A stretch of 54,761 bases of DNA from a virus. Shown here piece by piece: positions 39,701-45,731 of this stretch (the stretch's first letter is position 1; every line of letters starts with the position of its first letter). The stretch spans positions 1-54,761 of the IMG/VR virus record IMGVR_UViG_3300020578_000101. One strand, given 5' to 3'. The notes beneath the pieces were generated by a model. The model was given only the letters and a program-made list of their open reading frames with translations, did not search any database and was not told the origin of the DNA. Both the position numbers and the translations under genes were made by a program.

Positions 39701-40065
39701 CCGTTAACGGACGACAGAATGTTGTTCCATCCACGCTCAAGTGCCGAGCCAAGATACTTTGGCTCACGGCTTAACCGGTCCCAGAAACCACCAGGCTTAT
39801 CTGTGACGACCGGCGTCTCCGCGGTTGGCTCTTTATTGATAGCGGCAGTCCGGGTAGGCTGGGCTTGAATTGGCGCTGGCGCTGTGTCTTCAAATCGGAA
39901 GATGCTTTCCAGGGACTTATTAGGTACAGCCTTATCTTGGATAGCGGCGGCTCGGCGCTGTGTAGCCTCACCGCTCTCGACACGACGCCGTTCCTGCTCG
40001 ACTGGGTCATCAACCAACCGAGCGGCAGGGTCGAACGAGAATACATGCGCGAGATCGTTACGCAT
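30796..40065 (-). CDS. Giant polyvalent virion protein (3,089 residues)
   Basis: This protein takes up 17% of the genome. Residues about 215-275 are hydrophobic and Ala/Gly-rich; 385-480 are a Pro/Thr linker. HELTH at 721-725 marks a zinc-metalloprotease-like domain. C913 (RCHELS), H946 (RIWHSVV) and D963 (WEPISDRW) form a papain/transglutaminase-like Cys-His-Asp set. Residues about 1100-1245 resemble RelA/SpoT nucleotidyltransferases (NDVVRATLVLD, GGYRDVMF, VELQMNVQEM, AHKWY). Residues about 1955-2040 resemble MuF C-terminal-type RNase domains. The C-terminal 550 residues match the LPD38-like domain of large polyvalent proteins. Such proteins are carried in the head and injected with DNA. 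The domain calls vary in strength: HELTH and LPD38-like are best. Confidence 0.75.
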   Translation of the reverse strand: MRNDLAHVFSFDPAARLVDDPVEQERRRVESGEATQRRAAAIQDKAVPNKSLESIFRFEDTAPAPIQAQPTRTAAINKEPTAETPVVTDKPGGFWDRLSREPKYLGSALERGWNNILSSVNGMKMSEYGEFIEKFNNSYTPEQIAASPELQAKKREYEQNFARLAQESAELSRKNEEILKSDRTRPESQQMFGAGKPDRGWAEAASEIGGAIVRDPGSVVDLALTSGPSTLASMASAIAVFLATRNPIAAAAAGGATSGYVEFGNEYAGNRAEGMSHEEAWKTAALKSSVIGLADAVSMKTAGRALDTVVDAVEKGATRTAVKTVAKETGRQAALGAGGEAGGSLAAGKDIDPTNVLLEAVGETVSAPAEAVTTSRRFNRMADSATADINEKVDPVAPVPSAKQPGTTVQQPTTTVDSILTGSSVDPAAPTPVATTTGTNQENQAPITPESAQPADTATAVLVAEPVETTENQAQIMSQVVPTLVAEGTVTSKDLDAQLSEVDAEATAQLAASQMVEETPEPPSVPPDRQIQVNLGNDGSRFVVFEDSLHKQLFQLGSRIRQAFSGRPEILKDINGLTQYLSAKLKMDPQQLRQFAVNYRESVVAGSRLVEVDGTFQAPVPGATNPILQSAVQEINQEFNLTGGESVQIQEAPANKRMSTIAKAIKQAFGTDVVWVNFGENQQITTNRGRSFGAFNGMRVGGRNAILLDASNPQFLNTLGHELTHVLETKYPQIYAQLVALARERIPAEAQTALRNRLSGAMQRESGRVLDEALFESELVAEMIGEQAIDPQFWIDVFNSSADRTFAQDFINTIQDIIKKLLAVMQGPQFVKDRKDLIAVREAATQAFQQWIQQEQTSATDTQTTNVPSQPGQFARALNRSSGKSETDPIVSRDEAYAINQKYPASDKRKGRCHELSVVKVVMDFGNRFTQVLGVAKANPVSRIWHSVVRDPETNNIWEPISDRWYTPEAMDIFGFEPVLEKTAAEVRREASSSGVYPDQGNYKPRGWEQDYMRPGDYDPDYTITGYEPEADPITQAMRIGRQMQQTRDQQDDVQPTQQDTAPTQFSRKTADQVVSDIADGKPLSSVARKQYPEIAGAYDKVVDFVEKKAPTVNAKFEQMLKRLAQQAGGKVKMGPIKKVSRAYSKVYFDYGNNVDELNDVVRATLVLDNIDQIPGAIAQAQSMFEGSFVKRNLWAEGAEPLVGGYRDVMFRGVAVDGMRVELQMNVQEMIDAKDVAHKWYKESEELTRKLNVGLLTDEESRTAQEKIQKLTEQQSSAYSVAFNEANRSRNSASLSGTPSESSNIMLNGTALASFQRKGNASPGRNVTGTPLTSANSVPAGNEFGIGTDVTPVGTLNDIVNQQNDRDNPLLSAVDEAEAEGRVRRRENRKENIGAPVNDRVVFAKEGKTFAVGKITIQDWIGRVNDLMTTEELKDSRTWYRQLDNAFRPIFKDNVAQYALAWLLSQKRASPSKGFTDVLRAADMAAGKAEVKKAGLNQQALIDVLQGRVPQEGVGAKLLDFLDSELGRTTRTVVRDDPRGRQPAAIDVWAQRDIGFVDPKVFEYVRKEFGEDAVAQLDSDRTTDGEAQYEYGIDFYNDVVEYLNETNFDGGGWTAREVQAVGWVTMQKAMGVKAEFVRDIIGMNTRRISIGLAPGPDSVLAGKLVGKEIPVEVAQREIDYLANLAGVNIVQNVNGVGAYLQWIEGAIQIDAVASPEAIADFMDMVGYAFQQTEIINTRALASGKNMAVDILADGLTTVEQSTAFFSKFLEYGPKDKNGEPLAPGFQQIILDGVPGIRLLNLAGNWRQTQVAEIYDALNTVASDLNVQLQDVVVKQVVLKSTKNDWKENSDGQAYLNSLRDRGRLQEAGELVRRYPPSRVDVAGDGTISWNRGPNDTTGGQTRAQFSRANLNKMVEGAPDAPDGVVLGFVPPVLQAVGVQRLPLVITKDKVVKIVTPERVGKVIENRTIGGREVAPRIPLSVDQLYALPQLLADPVAILKSSERSSTGGKGLVIITSAKVDGYPVIATISEKASMTVVEGERFEELQVTEITTALPKNQTIPSGGTQMSPLNRDLAQNALYFNKERGAQLAQGLRLSLPRLRTGTSNPNVLLPEGIVKRYGESAFRFERVDIPIQRIRGGSRFSRNQTPTLAEDMQRQMDWVQEQSELAGYKDADEFIEKDYDGFIRIATKWREQNPTYVLFSRTIPPVRGNRFALPGFGRLRGLVRGIQNEVGRAAQVQKAVAEQGGILTDATDIESAMHRMYGRGGSRLDDFRKKIWQPLLDKAAKDRVSFDDVALYMYATHAPEANAQVASINATYPDGGSGMTNQEAADILKDLRQDPVKFAKTKQYADQVQAITRLTQRVLVNGDIVSQDNVDAWNATYKYYVPLKTFEQVDSSGSTTNSGRFDLAQEFSKRRLGRSTRAGAIIENILTDYEDAIVAVERNNVRKAWLKFILDNRDSKLWQVNRPVMTRAFFKNPIEEVRYRLGIQSDQNTLPVRVGGKVYHMVIEDAETRRDLEMSSVLSGTSDGFKHFFGMWSGINRTLGKLWTALSPAFILINSIRDTQTALINSGVEQGFGSSLKILKTLPGAAYTILRAERNGNWAGTGSLKQIYDQYKADGGKTGFLDLKQLEDRQAEVIAAFRNAQASIGNPLSYHRLVMRYLKAAEDMILDVNGAIEGAARVAAYKAALESGKSRIEATNIAKEITVNFNRRGRWTPVMSSLYLFFNPAVQGAVRTGKAVFSKRGAVAASGLVGLGYMVAMMAAQATGDDDEPYWDKPSYRTQKLKNLMFMGADGDTYTVPLPYGLGFFVSLGYAIKDLERGIDPWKVSAFLRDAFFIHFSPLGAAENMATFVSPTIVDPIYVLASGQREDGMPLMPADFSGIKPDSERYWNNSRDSVFQNFTSWMNEVTGGSPARAGKVDVSPESLNYITTFVTGGLGTFVKDVVQTVDLFANVGADAPLEQNKIPILRALYKNETGRADASAFYENVKKAEVALEEWKVSSEIRDKATDSMLDRVAENRRIAMLGGATDNYKKALAALRMEDIKIQTNDTLDRATKFEMRKNVAEKMRKLQVDFNRQFYQGTDER

Positions 40066-41369
40066 TATTTGTCTCTCTGGCTCATTCTTTCATCAACTTG
40101 TCGCAAGTAGGCTTGCAGACGGCGGTTGCGAAACTCGTTGAATCCCTGCATTTTGAAGTTCGGGTCCATGAGAGATCGATTCACCATCTTCTCGTCTGTG
40201 TTGTACCTCTTTGGGTCAGCCCTTAATTTGCGGTGGTAATCCTCAACGTCACGCAATGCCGCCGTATTGATCTGACCAAGAATGTCGGATGCCATCCTAA
40301 ATGCCTGACCGCCACCCATGCCAGAGTCAATCATCCTTGTGCCAATGGTGGTAATGATTGCCCCGCCGTTATCGTCGCCAAGGGACTCAAGCCCCTTTCC
40401 GGGGATTTCCTGCTTCCACGGGAGCGTTGGACCTTTGTTGCCCAACTGAGCCTGATATGCTTTGTTGAAAATGTCGTACTCGGTTCCGCGCTTGGCGGCA
40501 GCGGCGGCATCCCTGGCGGCAGCCTTGCCCGGTTGCGCATCGGCAAGTGCGTTGTAGTAACGTGCCTTCGCCGGGATTTCGCTAGTCGCCTCGGCGTTAT
40601 ACTTCATTGCCTGAGCCCTGTTCTCCCCCACTTCTGACTCTGTCTTAGCGTTGGAGCCAGCGTTCTTCTGAATGTCTGCCAGGGTGGAAACGCCAATGGC
40701 TTGCAGAGCGTTACTGACGTCGTACTGCACAGCCGTCCCCGCCGCGTTTTTTGCGTTCAGCACAAACTTTGGGATGACCAACTCTTTGCCATCAGCACCT
40801 TTAGTAACCACCTCAAAGTTGACGGACTCAGGGTTGAGGTTGAATCGCTTGGCAAGAGTGCCAGCCGCTTTGATGTCGCCAGGGTTCAGCATCAGAGCCG
40901 CCAATGAATCCTTGAGCCCTTCGCTTTCTAGATATCGAGTGAACTCCATTGACTGCTTCATCTGGTCGGGCGTGATCTTGCCATTATCGATAAGCAATTT
41001 GGTGTAGCCCATCATGTACTGAAGGTCACGGGCGCGACCCTCTTCGGATCGCTCACCCATATTGAACGCCTTGCGAACTTTCTGGGTGGATACCTGGGCA
41101 GGTGCGTTGGGGTCAACAATAGCGCTAGCCTTGACGGGCACCTGCTCTTCGACCTCTGGGTTATAGATGCTGGTGTAAAGGTTCGACATGCCCTGGCGGA
41201 AGTCGTCGTCACGTTTGCGCTGCTGGCGCTTAAACTCCAACTCTTCTGCATTGTTGGCAAGTTGAGCAAGCGAGATCGCCTCAGCACGGCGGTCGGCAGA
41301 ACGACGCAGGTCTAACTCTTGTCCCTGCATTAACCCCTTGGCAAGACCTTCTGCGAAACTTCTAGCCAT
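40065..41369 (-). CDS. Internal virion protein
   Basis: This 434-residue protein is mostly helical and charged. It begins MARSFAEGLAKGLMQGQELD and has a middle region with EFKRQQRKRDDDFRQGMSNL. Its stop overlaps the start of the giant protein (TAATG). Position and composition match the internal core or ejection proteins that precede the giant protein in many podovirus-like genomes. No enzymatic motif is visible. Confidence 0.6.
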   Translation of the reverse strand: MARSFAEGLAKGLMQGQELDLRRSADRRAEAISLAQLANNAEELEFKRQQRKRDDDFRQGMSNLYTSIYNPEVEEQVPVKASAIVDPNAPAQVSTQKVRKAFNMGERSEEGRARDLQYMMGYTKLLIDNGKITPDQMKQSMEFTRYLESEGLKDSLAALMLNPGDIKAAGTLAKRFNLNPESVNFEVVTKGADGKELVIPKFVLNAKNAAGTAVQYDVSNALQAIGVSTLADIQKNAGSNAKTESEVGENRAQAMKYNAEATSEIPAKARYYNALADAQPGKAAARDAAAAAKRGTEYDIFNKAYQAQLGNKGPTLPWKQEIPGKGLESLGDDNGGAIITTIGTRMIDSGMGGGQAFRMASDILGQINTAALRDVEDYHRKLRADPKRYNTDEKMVNRSLMDPNFKMQGFNEFRNRRLQAYLRQVDERMSQRDK

Positions 41370-41371
41370 GA

Positions 41372-42430
41372 TTACGCCTTTCTAATTGCTTTGCGACGAC
41401 GACGGTCAGAGGGCTTCTTACCCTCATTGAGTTCATCGAAGTACGCCTTGCCAAGTTCACGGACACGCTCTGCGCGAATGATGTACTCGCCATTGCTCAG
41501 GCGAATCGGCTCGCCGGTGTCCACATTGATTGCTTTAACACTGTCTGATGTTCCGGTTCCTGGACCAGCAATCTTGCCGCCAGCACCGTCTTCGTTCTCG
41601 TCGACCTTGCCGTCGACTCCGACTACGCCACCGTCGTTCATGAAGTAGCCAGCCGCCATACCAGCAATCTGACCAAACCCGCCAAGCGCGCCACCCTCTG
41701 CGTTGTAGGCGGCGAGTTGGTTCTGGTAGCCCATATTCATGAGGTTGCCCTGATTGGCAAGACCGCCCATCTGATTTTGCAGACCGCTCATCGAACCGGC
41801 GAAGCCCTGCATCATTGGGGTGTTCTGCTGGTTCAGCATGTTGACAGTCGAGCCACCGATGTTCGCGGCTGTCCCGACACCGGCAAGCGCTGTCTGAGGT
41901 AGGTTGCGACCAATCGCGGCGGCGTTGTTCTTCATTCCAAAGCCCATCTGCTCTGCCGCCATACGAGCGTTTGTTTTGGCACCGGCAGTTGCTGCCGCAC
42001 CTCGAAGCGCAAACTCGTCGTTAAGAGCGGCAAACCGTGCGCTGTTCGGGTTAATCCCCATGCGGGTGAGGTTTCGGTTTGCAATCCCCTGTTGGGTAGC
42101 AAGAGCCTGTTGAACATCTGACGCCGCCCGACCAGCAAATTGATCGATCCGCCCAGCCTCATCAAAACGCTGGACATCTTCGATGATTGCGTCTTCAAGC
42201 GCCCGATATTTCAAGCGCTCCCTGGCTGCGTCCTTTGCGAGTTCCTGAGCAAGTTGCTGCCCTTGGAGGTTTGACGCCACCATTTGTTGGTATAGCGGCA
42301 TCGTCTCTTGGAATCGTTGGCGACCAAAGGCTAACTGCTCCCTTCCAAGAGCAGCCATCTGGTTGCCGACATCACGCATCGCATCAGCGAGCGGTCCAAA
42401 ATCGGGTGGCGGAGGTGCGTCACTGCACAT
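41372..42430 (-). CDS. Internal virion protein with GPGTGTSDS motif
   Basis: This 352-residue protein has helical Gln/Ala-rich N-terminal two thirds and a Gly/Met/Asn-rich segment. The C-terminus contains AGPGTGTSDSVKAI and LSNGEYIIRAERVRELGKAY. That last signature is common to phage virion proteins near the giant polyvalent proteins and appears to be a folding or attachment module. It is expected to be part of the ejected core. It follows the GNAT gene by 4 bases. Confidence 0.65.
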   Translation of the reverse strand: MCSDAPPPPDFGPLADAMRDVGNQMAALGREQLAFGRQRFQETMPLYQQMVASNLQGQQLAQELAKDAARERLKYRALEDAIIEDVQRFDEAGRIDQFAGRAASDVQQALATQQGIANRNLTRMGINPNSARFAALNDEFALRGAAATAGAKTNARMAAEQMGFGMKNNAAAIGRNLPQTALAGVGTAANIGGSTVNMLNQQNTPMMQGFAGSMSGLQNQMGGLANQGNLMNMGYQNQLAAYNAEGGALGGFGQIAGMAAGYFMNDGGVVGVDGKVDENEDGAGGKIAGPGTGTSDSVKAINVDTGEPIRLSNGEYIIRAERVRELGKAYFDELNEGKKPSDRRRRKAIRKA

Positions 42431-42434
42431 AGTT

Positions 42435-43028
42435 CTACTCCAGTGTTTTCGTTAGTTGATTGCCAGTATGGTTGTAGCCAAGGTGAGTTAACAGTCGACC
42501 AACGTCATTGACTGTTTTGACTGTTACCCGGATCTCAGTCACACCCATATTCCGCAGGACGTCTTCGACGTAGCGGATCAGACGCACCCCGAGCCGTCCT
42601 TTGCGGTGTTCGGGGAGAATGAAAATCGTATCCTCTTCGGCTACCCACCGCTGCGTGTGAGTACTGCGTGACAGGTACATCATGCAGTTGCCGACAAGCC
42701 CATTATCATTACGGACCGTAAAGAGTATGAGGCGCCCGTTGCGCTCCGCATTGATCATGTAGTTGTAGTCGGGGTTGAGTGCGATACCGTGACGATAACG
42801 CTCCGTCTCCTGCCAGTGCGCGGCATGCACTGGTTTCAATTCATCAAGGACGTCCTCAAGCCGCTCGACTTGGATCAGGTTGTTGCCGTACTCAACGGCT
42901 GGGATGTCTTGAATGTTGATCGCTTCTTGGCGGTTGGATTCTTCGAGAGACGCCAATATCCCCATGATAAGTTCAGGGGTGAGTGTGTTTCCAATGTTCC
43001 GCTTCAGAGTCTCATACAGACCATTCAT
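42435..43028 (-). CDS. GNAT-family acetyltransferase
   Basis: This 197-residue protein ends with a GNAT fold: strand LILFTVRNDNGLVGNCMMYL, then EEDTIFILPEHRKGRLGVRL, in which R-K-G-R-L-G is the acetyl-CoA-binding R/Q-x-x-G-x-G turn, then RNMGVTEIRVTV and the LGYNHTG end strand. A 65-residue helical N-terminus precedes it. GNAT proteins are frequent beside internal virion genes of podovirus-like phages; the substrate is unknown. It overlaps its upstream neighbour as ATGA. Confidence 0.78.
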   Translation of the reverse strand: MNGLYETLKRNIGNTLTPELIMGILASLEESNRQEAINIQDIPAVEYGNNLIQVERLEDVLDELKPVHAAHWQETERYRHGIALNPDYNYMINAERNGRLILFTVRNDNGLVGNCMMYLSRSTHTQRWVAEEDTIFILPEHRKGRLGVRLIRYVEDVLRNMGVTEIRVTVKTVNDVGRLLTHLGYNHTGNQLTKTLE

Positions 43029-43237
43029 ATATCCGTTATTTTCGCTGATACAGCGGAAATTAGCGATGGGTCATCTGGTCCGCTGAATACATCTTCGAAT
43101 ACCAGTTCGTATGACCCAACGACTTCACGAACGTCAATACCAAGTGACGTTAACACTTGACAATGAACGACAGTCTTTGCCGGGTAAGACGATATGGCTG
43201 TGTTGACGATACGAATTTCTTTGTTTGATAGGTCCAT
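43025..43237 (-). CDS. Small uncharacterised tail-region protein
   Basis: I start at ATG 43237, 5 bases after the upstream stop, giving 70 residues (MDLSNKEIRIVNTAISSYPA). The longer TTG start lies over the previous gene. The ribosome site is weak, which suggests coupling. Mixed alpha/beta composition, no motif. It is coupled to the GNAT gene by ATGA. Confidence 0.45.
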   Translation of the reverse strand: MDLSNKEIRIVNTAISSYPAKTVVHCQVLTSLGIDVREVVGSYELVFEDVFSGPDDPSLISAVSAKITDI

Positions 43238-43242
43238 GATTT

Positions 43243-43725
43243 TTACTGATAAGTGAGTAGAACGAACTTCCAATTGAAAGAGATGCTGACCGACGAAGTT
43301 TTCTGTCGCATAATATTTCCAGGAAACAACTGACAGCCAAGAGTAGTAAACCTTAAGATTGGCTTACTTTGCGCTCCAATGATTACACCACTTGCAATCT
43401 GATCGTACGCTGTAATAGCGGGCGCCGTTGTGCTGTGAGTGAAGTGCATCAGCATTGCAAAGTTCAACTGTATTGAAGCGTTAAGGTATTGCGCCGCCAC
43501 GTTGCCGCCTGACGATGTTGGACGGATGTATACCAGCGCAACGTCTTTGTCTTTATTGAACGTTACATTAAACGTCGTTTCGTTTATTCTTGCGTGTCCT
43601 CCACCAAGAGTTGCAGATCCAGTAGCCAAAAATTTTCTGTGAACAAGTTTGTTGTTGCTGTTAAACATTTCCGACCCATCAGACTTTGTAATCTTGATGA
43701 GATTGCCAGCAACGATAATGCTCAT
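43243..43725 (-). CDS. Tail-region beta protein
   Basis: This 160-residue protein has an N-terminus (LIKITKSDGSEMFNSNNKLVH) that shares a pattern with the next gene rightward (LMRLKNASGTTVFDTTNRYI): hydrophobic strand, turn, V/M-F, then [ND]-x-x-N-[KR]. The two are probable paralogues that diverged after duplication. The rest is beta-rich with no enzyme motif. ATGA overlap with its neighbour. Likely a tail decoration or tip component. Confidence 0.55.
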   Translation of the reverse strand: MSIIVAGNLIKITKSDGSEMFNSNNKLVHRKFLATGSATLGGGHARINETTFNVTFNKDKDVALVYIRPTSSGGNVAAQYLNASIQLNFAMLMHFTHSTTAPAITAYDQIASGVIIGAQSKPILRFTTLGCQLFPGNIMRQKTSSVSISFNWKFVLLTYQ

Positions 43726-44363
43726 GCAGTTACCACTAATGGAAGGGTGTCTAAGTCGGAATAGTAAAAAATTGTGTAGTCATCTATTCCGTTGACGCTG
43801 TAAGTTCCTGGATCTAGAGCAACGTATCGCTTGTAAACGAAACTAATCACATCATTCGGTCCAACGCTGATGTTGTGCGGACTTGTGATTATTGTTTCTG
43901 CTGTGTCTGCAAGTTCAAAAACATGGACTACTCCTGTTACATGCATGCCGGATCCGTCCACAAGTATTCCAACGTAATGCTCAATATTAAGTACATGGGT
44001 TCCGTTTTTTAGAACCTGCGCCAACGTCCCTTGCCTCGGATAATAGATTGGTCCCGCCCCACCACCATTCATTGCCCACCCAAGTCTTCTAAACTGAAGA
44101 TACCCAGGGTTAGCAACTGTCGGGAGGGTGAGGGTAGTGTTTACTGTTTTGTACATCATACTGCCAACAAAGTACAAGTACCCGGCGCCATCGGCAAGCG
44201 TTACTGAACCATCTGGGAAAGGAGCGGGAGAGACCGCCGCGAGGTTGACTGACCCTGGGGACGTTGTCTTAATGTACCTGTTCGTCGTGTCAAAGACGGT
44301 CGTTCCTGATGCGTTCTTAAGGCGCATCAAGTTAGGCGTGATTCTGACTCTTTCAACTGACAT
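43722..44363 (-). CDS. Tail-region beta protein, paralogue of its neighbour
   Basis: ATG 44363 lies one base after the upstream stop, with GGCGGA near; the product has 213 residues. The N-terminus shares its pattern with the 160-residue protein downstream. A Gly-rich loop (WAMNGGGAGPIYYPRQGTL) and many aromatic strands suggest a virion surface protein. Function unknown. Confidence 0.55.
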   Translation of the reverse strand: MSVERVRITPNLMRLKNASGTTVFDTTNRYIKTTSPGSVNLAAVSPAPFPDGSVTLADGAGYLYFVGSMMYKTVNTTLTLPTVANPGYLQFRRLGWAMNGGGAGPIYYPRQGTLAQVLKNGTHVLNIEHYVGILVDGSGMHVTGVVHVFELADTAETIITSPHNISVGPNDVISFVYKRYVALDPGTYSVNGIDDYTIFYYSDLDTLPLVVTA

Positions 44364-44364
44364 G

Positions 44365-44625
44365 CTATTCCGCCACAAAAACTCTGACCGATATGGTCAA
44401 CTGAGGTAATGCTGCACCGTACGTCTGACCCATCGCCATCAAGTAGATTTGGTTGCCAACTTTTTTTGGAAAAATGAATCGCACACTATTTCCTATGCGC
44501 TGGATAACGTACGAACTTGCGACCTGGACGCCATTAACCTCCAAGAACAATATTGGGTCGGATACATTGGTCGTTCCGACAAGGTGGTCGCTGACTGTGC
44601 CACCAACAATTTCTTGACTAGGCAA
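44365..44625 (-). CDS. Small tail-region protein
   Basis: This 86-residue protein is beta-rich (SVRFIFPKKVGNQIYLMAMG), begins MPSQEIVGGTVSDHLVG, and overlaps the CFI-box gene by 8 bases. Composition and position suggest a small structural component. No family recognised. Confidence 0.5.
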   Translation of the reverse strand: MPSQEIVGGTVSDHLVGTTNVSDPILFLEVNGVQVASSYVIQRIGNSVRFIFPKKVGNQIYLMAMGQTYGAALPQLTISVRVFVAE

Positions 44626-45181
44626 TTTTTACTCCAGCAGCAGAAGCGCAGTGTTGTGCGCCCTGTTCATATATGTCCATTGCGAAGTCGTAATCATAGT
44701 TGTCGATCGCCTCGACAGCCTTGAGAATGAACTTTTTATAAACGTCCCGGTAGAACGCTGCTTTGTCCTCGCGCTTATCAAGTATCTCTACAATTGCCGG
44801 GGCATGGATGTAGTAATCCGCCACCTTCATGCAATTCTCGATCGTGGCGAGCATGTGCTTGTCCCTGAACCGACGGAGTGCCCGTAATTCATGGCAGTCA
44901 TCTCCAAGTCCCATGACTTCAACGCAAGCAGTTGTTATGTAACAACCTGAACCGCATCCGCCACCGCCGTCTGACCATGTGAAGTAAGACTGGTTAACAT
45001 GCGGAAGCGTAATGTTGACCGGTCCAAGCGTCTCTTTCAACTGAATGTATTGAAGAGACGTATGGAAATAAACATCATTGAGGTTGTTGAAGGGATCTGT
45101 CCTAGCGTTCGTAGGGTTGTTGTAATTAACAATCGAGACCACCCCGTCACTACCATTAACGTAGAGTTGTCTATTAGCCAC
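44618..45181 (-). CDS. CFI-box protein with structural N-terminus
   Basis: This 187-residue protein has an N-terminal beta domain (residues 1-65) followed by a Gly/Cys linker (GGGGCGSG), then CYITTACVEVMGLGDDCHEL and RALRRFRDKHML. This second half matches the CFI-box C-terminal domain, recognised by C-Y/F-I-T-T-A and D-D-C-x-E-L. The domain occurs as an appendix on bacterial and phage proteins of unknown role. Its fusion to a tail-like N-terminus suggests it is displayed or delivered by the virion. Confidence 0.7.
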   Translation of the reverse strand: MANRQLYVNGSDGVVSIVNYNNPTNARTDPFNNLNDVYFHTSLQYIQLKETLGPVNITLPHVNQSYFTWSDGGGGCGSGCYITTACVEVMGLGDDCHELRALRRFRDKHMLATIENCMKVADYYIHAPAIVEILDKREDKAAFYRDVYKKFILKAVEAIDNYDYDFAMDIYEQGAQHCASAAGVKIA

Positions 45182-45731
45182 GGCGAAATACCTTTAAAAC
45201 TAAACTCTGATCAATCGTGTCGACCGACGAGTAGCAATACGGCAGGTGGTGCAGAATTTTCCCAGGCTCCACGCACACGCCAATGTGCAGTTGCCGTTCG
45301 TACACCACCACATCTCCAACCTCGATAGGAGACGATGTCTCACTAAATCCAAGCGGCTGTAGCATGTGCATGTATCCGTCAAGGTTTAAACGGATGTACT
45401 CGTTACGGTTGACGGACTTAACGTACTCAACGGCACCGATGTCGTAGTTAGCGTCCATCCATTGTGCGGCAAGCGTAACGCAGTCCTTTACACGAAACTT
45501 GTACGGTCTACCTCTCCAGTCGCTCGGAAGAACGACCGGCGTAAAGCGATTCAAAACTTCGTCCACGTACACGGAGTTCACCACGGGGCTTTTCGATACG
45601 GTGAGGAATCCATTCTCTGCAAGCCGAATACATCCACTAATGATGTCTGCTTTTTCACCAACATGGTCGATCCAAAACTGCATGGTCGTTTCTGGGTCGA
45701 CTGGCTCTGGCTGGTAGTCGTATTCCATCAC
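45174..45731 (-). CDS. NlpC/P60-type tail peptidase
   Basis: This 185-residue protein has C84 in RVKDCVTLAAQW, H149 in ERQLHIGVCVE and H161 in KILHHLPYC. That Cys-His-His set matches NlpC/P60 peptidases such as the lambda tail-assembly protein K. These cut peptidoglycan cross-links or are needed for tail-tip assembly. The N-terminal 70 residues have no recognised motif. It starts in ATGA with the J-like gene upstream, the same order as lambda K near J. Confidence 0.72.
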   Translation of the reverse strand: MMEYDYQPEPVDPETTMQFWIDHVGEKADIISGCIRLAENGFLTVSKSPVVNSVYVDEVLNRFTPVVLPSDWRGRPYKFRVKDCVTLAAQWMDANYDIGAVEYVKSVNRNEYIRLNLDGYMHMLQPLGFSETSSPIEVGDVVVYERQLHIGVCVEPGKILHHLPYCYSSVDTIDQSLVLKVFRRG

